A stretch of 64,000 bases of DNA from positions 1 through 64,000 of the forward strand of contig CANJZW010000004.1 in NCBI GenBank assembly GCA_947479475.1, given 5' to 3'. This document shows, one piece after another, positions 24,363 through 34,184 of this stretch. The stretch's first letter is position 1. Each line of letters starts with the position of its first letter. The DNA is from Chthoniobacteraceae bacterium. GTDB lineage: Bacteria > Verrucomicrobiota > Verrucomicrobiia > Chthoniobacterales > Chthoniobacteraceae. The notes under the pieces were generated by a model, which saw only the letters and a program-made list of their open reading frames with translations, searched no databases and had not been told where the DNA came from. A program made the position numbers and the translations under genes.

Positions 24363-27300
24363 CTAGAGTCCCTTTAGAAAGGCCGTGATATCCGCAATAG
24401 CTTGCGCCGTCAGGCCCAAGTTCGCGGGTTCGAACATCAGGGAGCGGCTGAGTTTTTTCATTGAGGCGATTCGCGCGCGGGGGATGGTTTGAACCACTCC
24501 CCCCATGCATTTCATGATAACAGGATCCCCGCTCGCTAAAGGGATGCCGTTGATTGTAAGGCCGTCCTTTGTGATAACTTCAAATCCCTCGTAACCATGG
24601 GAAATCGAGGCAGAGGGCAGTGCAATCGCTTCCACAATTGCCTCCTTGGTCTGCTGTTTGCCAAACTCAGTAAGCTCGGGCCCAAACTCTACACCTGTGC
24701 CGGAAATGCGGTGGCAGGCGTAGCACACCCCCGCCGCGGCTTTGCCTCGTACAGGATCGCCAGCAAGAGCCGAGATTTCCGCGGGAGAGGGCAGGGGCGC
24801 TGCGTTTGCTATAGGCGCAGGCATTTCGACCGCCGTGAGTTTGACTGTCTCGGGATCGTAAAGGCCGCGTTCTTTCAAGGCCGTGGCGAGATCGAAGGAC
24901 GCCCAGTCGTCGTTCTTGCGGCTCATAAGCCACCAGAGCGCCAGAGTTTCCTGGCCCGAGGTTTTATTCGCCGCGATTTCCAGCATGGCAATGGCCGCTT
25001 CTTTGCGAGGCGAGAAGGCGATTGCGGTGAGCATTAATTTGCGGTCTTCAGGCGAGAGGGTTGCCGCAGTGGCGCGCGTTTTAAGCGCCTCGAGGGCCTC
25101 TGCTGGGTGCAGTCTCCAGGCAATCCATGCGGCGGCTTGACTCCAATCGAGAGGGTTCTTCGCGAAGGTTTTTGAAATGGCGGCGTAAACCGCGCTTTCT
25201 TTGCCTTCGCTGCCCAATCCGAGGGCTTCCAAATAGGCCCGGTCTTTGCCGTCAAAGCCGGCAGCGATTTTCGTGAGCAACTCCACGGATTGATCTGCGG
25301 GCACGTCGCGCAAGTGTAACGCCACCTCGCGTCGCACAGCAGGTGAGGGATCCCCGGCCATCTTAGTGGCCAGCGCCAGCGGTTCTTCTCCGGCGCGTCG
25401 AAGGGCCCGGTATGCGACGAGACGCTGCGTCGGATCCTTAGATTTCAGCCAGAGACGCACCTTCTTCTGGCCGTCTTCTCCCATTTGCGAGAGCACCCAA
25501 GCCGTACGGGCGGCGATGTAGGGGTTGGAATCTTCCAAAAGGACGGCCACCGCGGGCACTGCCTTTTTCCCCTGCGCCTTGAGTCGTGTGAACCCACTGA
25601 AACGCACGTTCGGTGCGGGGCTCTTGAGGGCAGCGATCTGGCCGCTTGTCGTGTTTAGGTCGAACTTCGGAATCACAGACTTGAAGCCCTTCGGAGCGAT
25701 TCGGTAAATGGCGCCTGTGGAGCGGGCGTCGTTTGTACCGTGGCCACCGACGCGCGAGTCAAACCAGTCTGCGACGTAAATTGCGCCATCGGGACCGACG
25801 GTCACGTCGCTGGGACGGAAGTAGTTTTTGAGCTCCGATTTTTGCGCTTTTCCGGAGAGAAAATCAGACCCCGACCATTCTTTTTCCTTATTGGACGTGA
25901 AGAAGTCGAATCGCTCGAGTTTCCAACCCGCACCCTCGGCTTTTGGAAGGTAACCAAAAACCACGTTTTTTCCGCTCTCGCAGGCCAGTAGAAGGCCGTT
26001 CCATTTCTCTCCCAGCGCGCCATTTTCGTAGAACGCAACCCCCGTGGGTGCGCCTCCCCCGTAGACGTCCCCTGCGGGCATCGTGCCCGGGTCTTCCTGG
26101 CGCCATTCGGCGGTGGGAACCGTTTGGCCGGGGCGCCGGTCCGCGGCCCACGAACGCTTGCCATCGGCCGAGGCGAAGCCTGCATTTCCACCCTCCATCA
26201 TGGCCGTGACGCGGCATGCGGGTGGGTCGTCGTTGTCGCTCTGAAAGATGTCCCCAAGCGATGTGACGGCCTGTTCGTAGCTGTTGCGGAAATTGTGTCC
26301 GATGATCGAAACCCCGGATCCGTCCGGGTTCATGCGCGCGGCGAACCCGCCGATCCAAACGTGCCCGTCATCGCTTTTTTGGCCTGCGATGGTTTGCATC
26401 TGATATGGACTGCCCATGCGGAAAGTTTTTCCAGACTTGTCCGTAAATTCCGCTCCCGTGTTGCCCTGATTCCAGTACCAGAGGCCGTCGGGTCCGGCGG
26501 TGACGCTGTGCAAGCTGTGGTCGTGTTGGCGTCCTCCAAACCCCGTCAACAGGACTTCGCGTTTATCCACGGTCGGGTCGAACTTCCCATCCCCGTTGAC
26601 ATCGGTGTACACAAACAAGTCAGGCGGCTGGGAAACAATCACCTTGTTTTCGAAAATGGCAACACCCAGTGGAGCAGCCAGTTCAGGTTGCTGCACGAAA
26701 ACCGTGCTTTTGTCGGCGACGCCTTTGCCCGTGGTGTCTTCGAGAACCACGATGCGATCCCCTTCCTTCTGCCTGCTGGCTTTGCCCCGGTAATTGACCC
26801 CTTCCGAGACCCAAAGGCGGCCTTGGGCATCGAAGTCAATGTTTGTTGGGTTTAACAGAAGGGGCGATTTGGCCCACAAGGTCGCTTCCAGTCCCTCGGG
26901 AAGAGTGAAGAGTTGCGGCGGAACTTCCGTGGCTTGGTTCTCCACCAACTCTGCCTCCGTCGGCGGCTTTTTTGTGTAAACCAAGAATTTCACCTTGGCG
27001 TCACTCTCCTTGCCAGCCCGGATGAGGGCGCCGTCGTCCAGCGCGATTTTCGTGCGGAGTTTGACGATGCCTTCTGGGAGGTCGTATGCGATGACAGAAG
27101 CGGCATGGGTGCCGATGCCATTTTCAAAGGTCTTTCCCGCCACAAGAATCGGCGTGCCGGCGTTTGTTTTACCAACCAGTGTTTTTCCAGAACCCTGAGA
27201 GGCCGATTTCCAAGGGATCGTGGTCAGGTCGATGGTTGTTCCATCCGCCTTTACGAGCTGGGGTTCGATCCAGTTAGACCAGTCGCAGCTAACGCCCCCT

Positions 27301-28418
27301 TCCGGAGAAACGACCAGATACAACTCTTTTGCCCCCAAGAGCGAAGCTTCAAGATCAACAAGGCGCTCTTTGGAGGCGCTTGTCAGTACGGGACCCTCCG
27401 CCACCGGCTTGGGTGCCGAAACAGCGCTGGCCGGAGCAGGAACTGGGGCGGGATTGCCCGATGCGCTAGGTTTGGCGGGGAATTTGGATTCGCGGTCGGT
27501 TGGGATTTCCGCGGCGGGGAGTGCCTTGAATTCACCGGCTTGGGGCAGTGTGATGCGGGGCTTGAGAGCGCCCTTGTCGTCCAGATTGTTATTAAGCTCG
27601 TCTTCGGTAACCGGCTTGGATTGGACCCCGTCCTTTGGGACTTCCAGCCCAGCGCTCCAAATAATTGCATTCAGCGCCAGCTTCCGAAACCCATCCACTG
27701 ACCAGTTGCGGTGGTAGTGCCCGCCCGTGAAACCGACACCGCGGCCACCGTCGGGGCGCTCAACGCCCCACATGATCGCCTGGGGTTTATCCAGACCCGC
27801 CACCCCGTATTCGTTCCAGAGGTTGATGTACCTCTTGATCCGTTCGCGGGAGGGCGTGGCTGTGACAAGATCAAGAACCTGAACGCGTTCCGGACGGAAT
27901 CGCATGTTGTAGTAAAACTCGTCGTAGGCTTCCACCGGTTGTGAAACGCCGCGGGAGACAGGGTGGTTAGGCAGCGCGGTGAGCGCGGCAACCCAGTGGG
28001 GGTTGACCGACCAGCCCGTCTCAAAGGCGCCCCCGATCCAAGGCCGGTAATACTTCTCTCCCTCAGGCGCTCCGGGGTGTACGGCGTAGTGCATGAACAT
28101 CATGCCAGTCCCCTTTTTGGCGAGAGCGTCCATCTTTTCCCAACCCTTTCCGACAACGCTCGTGCCGTCGGCGTAGATAACAATCGTCTTTGCTCCATCA
28201 AGAACGGATTCGTCAGTAGGCCAGCCTTTGATGACCTCTGCCTTCACTCCAAGGCTGCTTTGTTCGTTGAGGGCCTTCGCCAGCAGTTGGCATCCTGCGT
28301 AAAACTCGTGTTCACCGGGACCGTGGCTGCGGCTTCCGGCAAGAAACACAATTTTAGGTTCCGCGGCAGCCGTGCCGCAGAGGCTCAAGACAGTCAGAAG
28401 AAGAATTGAAGAGCGCAT
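24363..28418 (-). CDS. ThuA-NPCBM-propeller-cytochrome c fusion protein (PVC type)
   Basis: 1351 residues, secreted (signal peptide ending near 'GTAAAEP'). Domains in order: ThuA-like (~20-265; 'GVGFTGGHYHRNW'); Pro/Ala linker; NPCBM-like beta sandwich (~355-480; 'ENGIGTHAASVIAYDLP'); PVC-type beta-propeller related to sugar dehydrogenases (~505-905; 'DRIVVLEDTTGKG', 'GPDGAIYVADWFD'); HEAT-like helical repeats (~910-1180); and a C-terminal cytochrome c with CYACH near Cys1232. Such proteins are abundant in planctomycetes and verrucomicrobia and are thought to oxidise sugars in the periplasm, passing electrons to the haem. ATG at 28418 gives the signal peptide. A 237-base gap separates it from the operon upstream. 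Confidence 0.88.
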   Translation of the reverse strand: MRSSILLLTVLSLCGTAAAEPKIVFLAGSRSHGPGEHEFYAGCQLLAKALNEQSSLGVKAEVIKGWPTDESVLDGAKTIVIYADGTSVVGKGWEKMDALAKKGTGMMFMHYAVHPGAPEGEKYYRPWIGGAFETGWSVNPHWVAALTALPNHPVSRGVSQPVEAYDEFYYNMRFRPERVQVLDLVTATPSRERIKRYINLWNEYGVAGLDKPQAIMWGVERPDGGRGVGFTGGHYHRNWSVDGFRKLALNAIIWSAGLEVPKDGVQSKPVTEDELNNNLDDKGALKPRITLPQAGEFKALPAAEIPTDRESKFPAKPSASGNPAPVPAPASAVSAPKPVAEGPVLTSASKERLVDLEASLLGAKELYLVVSPEGGVSCDWSNWIEPQLVKADGTTIDLTTIPWKSASQGSGKTLVGKTNAGTPILVAGKTFENGIGTHAASVIAYDLPEGIVKLRTKIALDDGALIRAGKESDAKVKFLVYTKKPPTEAELVENQATEVPPQLFTLPEGLEATLWAKSPLLLNPTNIDFDAQGRLWVSEGVNYRGKASRQKEGDRIVVLEDTTGKGVADKSTVFVQQPELAAPLGVAIFENKVIVSQPPDLFVYTDVNGDGKFDPTVDKREVLLTGFGGRQHDHSLHSVTAGPDGLWYWNQGNTGAEFTDKSGKTFRMGSPYQMQTIAGQKSDDGHVWIGGFAARMNPDGSGVSIIGHNFRNSYEQAVTSLGDIFQSDNDDPPACRVTAMMEGGNAGFASADGKRSWAADRRPGQTVPTAEWRQEDPGTMPAGDVYGGGAPTGVAFYENGALGEKWNGLLLACESGKNVVFGYLPKAEGAGWKLERFDFFTSNKEKEWSGSDFLSGKAQKSELKNYFRPSDVTVGPDGAIYVADWFDSRVGGHGTNDARSTGAIYRIAPKGFKSVIPKFDLNTTSGQIAALKSPAPNVRFSGFTRLKAQGKKAVPAVAVLLEDSNPYIAARTAWVLSQMGEDGQKKVRLWLKSKDPTQRLVAYRALRRAGEEPLALATKMAGDPSPAVRREVALHLRDVPADQSVELLTKIAAGFDGKDRAYLEALGLGSEGKESAVYAAISKTFAKNPLDWSQAAAWIAWRLHPAEALEALKTRATAATLSPEDRKLMLTAIAFSPRKEAAIAMLEIAANKTSGQETLALWWLMSRKNDDWASFDLATALKERGLYDPETVKLTAVEMPAPIANAAPLPSPAEISALAGDPVRGKAAAGVCYACHRISGTGVEFGPELTEFGKQQTKEAIVEAIALPSASISHGYEGFEVITKDGLTINGIPLASGDPVIMKCMGGVVQTIPRARIASMKKLSRSLMFEPANLGLTAQAIADITAFLKGL

Positions 28419-28655
28419 GGATTACGAAGGAGGCTGCTGGAAAAGATGCCGACGTGCCAAGATTCAATTCTTGGGAACCTTTTAAATTAGGGGTGGCGAG
28501 GTCGGACGGCATTCAGAAAAATTTCCTGTACGAGGAAAAGGCAATCCATTCCGTCCACCTTATCGGCGAGCACAAACCACAGGCATCCTGAAGGAATTCA
28601 GCAAAGAAGAGTGCCTCAGATGGGGGGCTGTTCCGAAAACAGCATCAAGCGCTAA

Positions 28656-29513
28656 TCAAGAATGGGCTTCCTCGGCGCGTTTCATGGCTGCGGCCACTTC
28701 CTTTTCGAAGGCTGGCAAAGGGTTCAACGGCGTGAGCGGGTCATCCACTGGCGTCACTACGTTAGTAAGAGGATTCCAGTTCACCGCGCCGTAGCGAGCC
28801 GGGGCTGGGTTTGAGGTGAGGATGTGGCCGCCTGCATCGTTTTTGTTGAAGTGCCAAAACTCGAATGGAAAATGCATGAAGCCGTGGGACTCCATGAGGG
28901 AGGTGATTGCGAGCCGGTTCTCAAGGGACTTCGCATCGATAAATGGGGAGCGCATTGGGGTGCACTCGCTCATTTCCAGGTAGGGATACCCTCGCCAAAC
29001 CTCAGTGCCGTCGTCGCGGTTAAATACCGATATGTCGACGGCGGAACCCGACATGTGAGTTCCAATTTTAGGGATATTGGCAATGAGGACAATGGCCCGG
29101 CGGAAAATCATCTCAATAGACGGAATCTTGCCCGAGTTTTCCCAGATACACTTTTTTAAGATGGCATCAAAGAGCACTTGTTTGCGGACAAGATGGCCCT
29201 GCATCTCCAGCGAGCGAAATCCGTCCTCGATTTTCAGAATCCATCCGCGAGCGTTCATCTCTTTACCAATGCCGACGAGATCGCGCACCAGACTTTCCCT
29301 GAGAAAAAAGATGCGTTCCAGTTCGCCCGCAATTTTCGAGGTGGAGAAAAGCATCTCCACATTGGAAGCCGCAGCCGCATCGGGAAGAGAGGCGAACGCT
29401 TCGCCACACTCCGCGACTGGAAATGCAATAAGTTGCTGCACCAACTCGTAGCCAAGTTCCATTTGTTGCGCCCAGTAGGCGCGTCTATCCGAATCGTCGT
29501 TTTTTGTCTGCAT
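28656..29513 (-). CDS. VanX-type D-Ala-D-Ala dipeptidase-like protein (M15D)
   Basis: 285 residues, longer than VanX (about 200). The M15D pattern is present: an Arg in 'IEDGFRSLEMQ', the zinc/catalytic set in 'THMSGSAVDISVF' (His, Asp) and 'EFWHFNK' (Glu, His). There is no obvious signal peptide, so it is probably cytoplasmic. It lies 20 bases after the propeller/cytochrome gene in the same operon. VanX-type enzymes cleave D-Ala-D-Ala or similar dipeptides; here the extended N-terminal region and the operon partners (transporter, RidA) suggest use of a D-amino-acid-containing or amidated nutrient. Substrate not established. Confidence 0.75.
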   Translation of the reverse strand: MQTKNDDSDRRAYWAQQMELGYELVQQLIAFPVAECGEAFASLPDAAAASNVEMLFSTSKIAGELERIFFLRESLVRDLVGIGKEMNARGWILKIEDGFRSLEMQGHLVRKQVLFDAILKKCIWENSGKIPSIEMIFRRAIVLIANIPKIGTHMSGSAVDISVFNRDDGTEVWRGYPYLEMSECTPMRSPFIDAKSLENRLAITSLMESHGFMHFPFEFWHFNKNDAGGHILTSNPAPARYGAVNWNPLTNVVTPVDDPLTPLNPLPAFEKEVAAAMKRAEEAHS

Positions 29514-29533
29514 CAGTAAAAAGAATGTGAGGG

Positions 29534-32437
29534 TTATTTGAGCGAGCCCAGAAACTCGAGAAGGTCTGCAGCCTCCTGTGCGGTGAGCGCCTGCAGTAGG
29601 CCTTCTGGCATGGCAGAAACCTTTGAAAACGTTGTTTTCCTAATTTCTGCTGAAGGTGCTGTTTCATTGAGACCGCCCATCATTTTGAATCGGGTGACTG
29701 CGTCGTCTTTGGTCACGATGAATCCTGTTTTAATCTCACCGCCTTTCATCTCCAGCGTGGCCAGTTGCCATTTTGGATCGATGATTTTTGAAGGTTCAAC
29801 AATCTGTTCCAGAAGCGCTTCTCTGTTCCATTTGGTGCCGATATGATCCAGTGCCGGTCCGAATTCCGATCCCGTGCCGCCGATTTGGTGGCAGGCGATA
29901 CAGACACCAGAAAAAAGCGCCTTGCCTCGCGTGGCATCGCCGCTGTGGCGTAAGACAACTTCAGGGTTAAATGTGAGCCCCAACGTTTTGCGGCGTTGTG
30001 ATTCCGGTAAAAAACGTTCAAAAAGATCGCGTCGAGTGGGGTCTGCCAGCGTGCTTCCCTTGGCAATGACCTGAGCTCGGATTTCTGAGGAAAGTGAGCC
30101 ATCGATCAGGGCGAGTAAAACCCCCAGTGCACCGCTGCTGGTGGAGAGCAGAGAGTCCAGAGGCGTCGTCTTTCCCTCTTTAAGCAATGCGAGAGAGCTC
30201 CTTTCGGTTTTTCTCTGCGCGACGGTTTCTGGGCTGATGTCCAGTGGGTTGGATTGCATGCTGGCTATCCAGTCGCGCACGGCTAGCAGACCTCTGTCGT
30301 CCACAAGGCGGCCTCCTAGGTAGGGCATGTGGCCGCGTCCGCCTGTTGCCATGCGGTAGAGCAGAACGCTGCGCTCGGGATCGCCCTTCGCAATAAGGCG
30401 AGCCTCGGGCAGCCCAAGGTCACCCTGCACGGGTTTGACATCGTGAGTTTTCATATCCTTGCCAGGCACCTCGATGTTCAGGGCGATGGGAACAGCGCCG
30501 CCGCCATTGTAGCGGTGGCAGGTGCCGCAGTTTGCGTGCAGGTAGGAGCGGGCGCGGACTTCGGGGCTGCCTTTTGCGCCGTAGGGGTCTACGAGGCGGG
30601 GCTCTTCGGGAATCAGTCCAAGCTGTGATAAGAGGTCTGTCTGGCGTCCGGGAGCCTGTGCTGTGACCTTGTCGAGTTGCAGAGTATTGAACCCAGCCGT
30701 GAAGTTGTTCCACATGGAGTGGCATCGGGCGCACTCGGCACGGCTGAAGAAACGCCACTGCTCTTGGATTAGACCGCCTGGAGCGGAGCTGTCTTTGACA
30801 GTAAATGACGCCTCGTCACCGCGAGAGGAGACAAGTTCCGCATCGGTCTGTTCAGTGTTCCAGCGGTAGCTGTAAGTCCCCCAGAGAGTTCCGTCAAAGT
30901 GGAGTATTTGTGTTTCAATGCGGCGGGCTGAGGCTGAGTTGCCTCGCTCCATTTCCAACGAGTAGGTCTTGGCAAACACGGAGCCGTCGGGGAATGACCA
31001 CTGTCCGCGCATCAGAACCCCCTTTGAGTTTTCCGAGACAGAAACTCCAGCGTCCCCCGGAAATGCCGCCCACCGTTCGGACGTGGCGTGGTCCGCCCAG
31101 CGCGTGGCGTTGATAGAGTAGGACAGCACTCCCGGCGAAGGGCTTTGCGTCACGGTTTGAGTGAATAGACCGGTCTCGCTGAGTTTGTGCGGGAAGGTGT
31201 TTTTTTGCCCTGAGAGGGGATTGCGTTTCAGGCGCCAAATGCCACCGCCGCTGTGGTCGCAGATAAGGATCTCGCCATCGGGGCCGAGTCCGAATGCAGT
31301 TGGCATTAGCGAGCTTCGAGCAAGTTCACGCCGTTCGGTAACGGTGTCCCCATCGGTTCGCATGGACCAGAACGTGCCCATCTGCCAGTCCCCATAGATG
31401 TAGGAACCGGAGAGTTCAGGAAGGCGGTTGCCGTGGTAAAATTCGCCGCCGGTGATGCTGGCGGCCTCTTCGTGGGAGTGCGCCACAAGCGGAGCCACTA
31501 CTGGGGTCGGCCCCCGCAGACGGTCTGGACGGACATCCTGGCGACTGCCTTCGGTGAGGCTCCAGCCGTAGTTCGCCCCCGGTTTGATGCGGTAGATCAT
31601 TTCCCACAACTCCCAGCCCACGTCTCCGACAAAAAGGTCGCCGTTTTTGGGATTGAAGCTCATCCGCCAAGGATTGCGCAAACCATACGCCCAGACTTCG
31701 CCACGCGCCTTTGGTTCACCGACAAAGGGGTTGTCCTTGGGAATGCCGTAGGGAAGCCCGTTTTCAGGGTGGTCAACATCGATGCGCAGGACGCTGGAAA
31801 GAAGGTCGCTAATGTCCTGCCCGGTTGCGAGCGCATCGGGGGGGTCCGGAGGGGCCGCGTCGCCTGTGCCAAGGTAGAGCATGCCGTCGGGGCCGAAGCG
31901 GATATTGCCTCCATTATGCCCCCCTGAGCGCCACGAGATGAAAATTTTTGCGCTGCTTGGATCGACTCGGGGGATTGGATCGGAACTGACTTTAAAACGA
32001 ATGATGCGACTGCCGTTCTCCCTGTTTCTTTGCCCCTTCAGATCGAGGTTCGCCCAGATGAAAATAAACCGGTTCTCCACAAAATGCGGATGAAAGGCCA
32101 GCGCATAGGTTTCAACGATTTCAGAGTCGTAACTGTGGAGGTCCAGAAACAGATCAGTTTTTTGGGTGTTTGAGTCCGGATCAAAGGAGAAAAAGCGACT
32201 ATTCTGTTCTGCCACGACGAGGCGGTTTGATCCTGGGATGTATCCAATGTCGAGGGGATTGCGAAAGGTGTGTTCCGGAAAGACGCGTTCCACTACGAAT
32301 GGGAGAGGAGGTTCGGGGGACCCCTGGATTTTGGATGCCGACCATGGCTCCCGATGGACACCCATCACTTGTAGCGTTCCTAGTGCAAAGAGAATGATGC
32401 CAGCGAGGCGAGCTAAAGAGGAGCGGCGGATCTTCAT
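29534..32437 (-). CDS. PQQ-type sugar dehydrogenase fused to cytochrome c domains
   Basis: 967 residues with an N-terminal signal peptide or anchor. Residues ~45-400 form a soluble glucose/sorbosone dehydrogenase-type six-bladed propeller ('SGGHNGGNIRFGPDGMLYLG', 'EVWAYGLRNPWR'). The middle part holds haem motifs CARCH and CGTCH in a c-type cytochrome segment with 'SYLHANCGTCHRYNGGG'. The C-terminus is another PVC-type cytochrome with CIACH near Cys846. It probably oxidises a sugar or alcohol in the periplasm. The gene follows RidA by 23 bases. Confidence 0.88.
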   Translation of the reverse strand: MKIRRSSLARLAGIILFALGTLQVMGVHREPWSASKIQGSPEPPLPFVVERVFPEHTFRNPLDIGYIPGSNRLVVAEQNSRFFSFDPDSNTQKTDLFLDLHSYDSEIVETYALAFHPHFVENRFIFIWANLDLKGQRNRENGSRIIRFKVSSDPIPRVDPSSAKIFISWRSGGHNGGNIRFGPDGMLYLGTGDAAPPDPPDALATGQDISDLLSSVLRIDVDHPENGLPYGIPKDNPFVGEPKARGEVWAYGLRNPWRMSFNPKNGDLFVGDVGWELWEMIYRIKPGANYGWSLTEGSRQDVRPDRLRGPTPVVAPLVAHSHEEAASITGGEFYHGNRLPELSGSYIYGDWQMGTFWSMRTDGDTVTERRELARSSLMPTAFGLGPDGEILICDHSGGGIWRLKRNPLSGQKNTFPHKLSETGLFTQTVTQSPSPGVLSYSINATRWADHATSERWAAFPGDAGVSVSENSKGVLMRGQWSFPDGSVFAKTYSLEMERGNSASARRIETQILHFDGTLWGTYSYRWNTEQTDAELVSSRGDEASFTVKDSSAPGGLIQEQWRFFSRAECARCHSMWNNFTAGFNTLQLDKVTAQAPGRQTDLLSQLGLIPEEPRLVDPYGAKGSPEVRARSYLHANCGTCHRYNGGGAVPIALNIEVPGKDMKTHDVKPVQGDLGLPEARLIAKGDPERSVLLYRMATGGRGHMPYLGGRLVDDRGLLAVRDWIASMQSNPLDISPETVAQRKTERSSLALLKEGKTTPLDSLLSTSSGALGVLLALIDGSLSSEIRAQVIAKGSTLADPTRRDLFERFLPESQRRKTLGLTFNPEVVLRHSGDATRGKALFSGVCIACHQIGGTGSEFGPALDHIGTKWNREALLEQIVEPSKIIDPKWQLATLEMKGGEIKTGFIVTKDDAVTRFKMMGGLNETAPSAEIRKTTFSKVSAMPEGLLQALTAQEAADLLEFLGSLK

Positions 32438-32460
32438 AAAGAGTTTGTGCCGGTGCTGGA

Positions 32461-32850
32461 CTACGGCCGCTTGACGGCAACCGCTTCCACTTCGTAACGC
32501 AGGGAGGGATCCAGACAGTTTACAATGGTCGTCCGGGCTGGGCAGGGTGCGGGAAAATACTCACTGTAGAGTTTGTTGTAGAGGGGGAGGTCTTCGGCGT
32601 CTCTTACGTAGTTGCGGGTCTGCACCACGTGCGCCAAGTCGCTGCCCGCGGACTCCAGGACCTTCAAGACGTTTTCAATTGAACGACGGAATTCACCCTC
32701 AAAAGTGTCGCTGATAATTTTTCCCTCCAAGTCAACCGACGCCTGGCCGGAGACAAAGATGAGGTCGCCTACGACGACGCTTGGGCTGAAGGGTTGGGCC
32801 GAAACAGGGGTTCCGGGAAGCATAGGATAGGAAACAAGGGGATGGTTCAT
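32461..32850 (-). CDS. RidA/YjgF/UK114 family protein
   Basis: 129 residues of the Rid family, full length. 'GDLIFVSGQASVDLEGKI' near residue 28 and 'CPARTTIVNCL' with the key Arg that binds the carboxylate of the substrate are visible, followed by 'YEVEAVAVKRP'. RidA hydrolyses reactive enamine/imine intermediates from PLP enzymes and amino-acid oxidation. Its ATG overlaps the stop of the MFS gene as ATGA, so the two are translationally coupled. This links the operon to breakdown of an amino compound. Confidence 0.93.
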   Translation of the reverse strand: MNHPLVSYPMLPGTPVSAQPFSPSVVVGDLIFVSGQASVDLEGKIISDTFEGEFRRSIENVLKVLESAGSDLAHVVQTRNYVRDAEDLPLYNKLYSEYFPAPCPARTTIVNCLDPSLRYEVEAVAVKRP

Positions 32851-34163
32851 GAAAGCGTCTTGGATAAAATGAGGTTGTCTTCCTCAAGAAGTTTTTTAGT
32901 AGCGTCCATTGGAAGGATGATGAGGCCCGCTAGAACGAAGGCGCCGGCGAGTGTAAAAAAGACGAGGATCTTCCCGTCGCCGCCGCCGACCTTGAGCAGC
33001 CAGGGCACGAGCAGAGCGCCTGCGCTTGCCCCAAAATTGCCCCACATGTTGCCCCAGCCCCCGGCGGCTGCAGTGGCCCGCCCGCCTACGTCCCCCATAA
33101 AGGACCACATGGCTGGATTGGCCAGGTCAGTGCAAAACGAGACTGCGGCGCAGCAGGCAATGAGAAGTACGGTGGATTCTACAAAGGGGCAGCAAAGATA
33201 GGCCGCTGCACAAACAAACATGGAGCTGCTCATAGGAATGAGCCGCCCCCAGCGCAGCCCGTAGCGGCGTGTGGTCCAGTCGCAAAAATATCCACCAGCA
33301 ACCTGCCCGAGCATTCCAAAGGCCAGCACGTACGTGAGTAGTCGGCCGCCTTCCACCTGTCCTACGCCGCGTTCCTCCACAAGATAGGTGGGAAGCCACG
33401 TCACCAGAAATCCCCAACCCAGGTTTTGGAGGGACTGCGCGGCCGAGTTGCACCAGAGGCTTCGGCTTTTAACAAAGCTTTTTAAGGCAGATTTGAATTC
33501 TTTGGTGGTCAACGGTTTCTCTGCATCGATCTGCCCGATGAGAGCCAGCTCCGCAGGGTTTACTTTGGGATGGTCGTGGGGTGAGGAGCGGGCCACCTTC
33601 CAAAAAAGAAGGGCAATGAAGAGGCCCGTGACGCCGTCAATCCACAGCGAGGTGCGCCAGTTTCCAAAGGAAACAACGAGCCAGATCGTTAGAAAGGGCG
33701 CAAGCGTCCCTCCAATCCGCCCGCCAAGCGCGACCATCCCGCTCGCCCGGGCCCGGCTCTCAAGCGGAATCCATTTTCGAACCAACGCCATCGAGGTGGG
33801 ATACGCTCCCGCCTCGGCGGCCCCGCAAAGAAGACGCACCAGAAGTAGGCCTGCAAAGCTGCTCACCAAGCCCGTCGCCAGCGTCAGTAGAGACCAAAGG
33901 ACGATGTATGCAGTGAGCATGGGGCGCGCTCCAAAGCGGTCGCTCGCCCATCCTGCTGGGACTTGAAAAAGAGCGTAGGTGAAAAAAAAGGAACCCAGAA
34001 TCTGGCCGATCTGCTCTTTGGAAAGGGCAAGCTCCTGGTTGAAGGACAGCGATTTGACGATTTCGCCCATGCAAATTCGGTCAAGGTACAGGATAAACGC
34101 CATCAGCATCGTTACCCAGATGATGCGGCTGCGGATGCTTGTGGGAGGCGTAGTGGCAGTCAT
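32847..34163 (-). CDS. MFS transporter, ACS-type (anion:cation symporter)
   Basis: 438 residues with about 12 hydrophobic segments. The MFS loop 2-3 motif reads 'GWASDRFGARPMLTAYIV', and the start 'MLMAFILYLDRICMGEI' is typical of the ACS family (hexuronate, galactonate, glucarate and similar organic anions). It lies 21 bases after the ceramidase-fold gene and overlaps ridA. It likely imports a small organic acid or sugar acid; the substrate cannot be told from sequence. Confidence 0.9.
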   Translation of the reverse strand: MTATTPPTSIRSRIIWVTMLMAFILYLDRICMGEIVKSLSFNQELALSKEQIGQILGSFFFTYALFQVPAGWASDRFGARPMLTAYIVLWSLLTLATGLVSSFAGLLLVRLLCGAAEAGAYPTSMALVRKWIPLESRARASGMVALGGRIGGTLAPFLTIWLVVSFGNWRTSLWIDGVTGLFIALLFWKVARSSPHDHPKVNPAELALIGQIDAEKPLTTKEFKSALKSFVKSRSLWCNSAAQSLQNLGWGFLVTWLPTYLVEERGVGQVEGGRLLTYVLAFGMLGQVAGGYFCDWTTRRYGLRWGRLIPMSSSMFVCAAAYLCCPFVESTVLLIACCAAVSFCTDLANPAMWSFMGDVGGRATAAAGGWGNMWGNFGASAGALLVPWLLKVGGGDGKILVFFTLAGAFVLAGLIILPMDATKKLLEEDNLILSKTLS

Positions 34164-34184
34164 GAAAATGCGTGCTTTAGGCGG

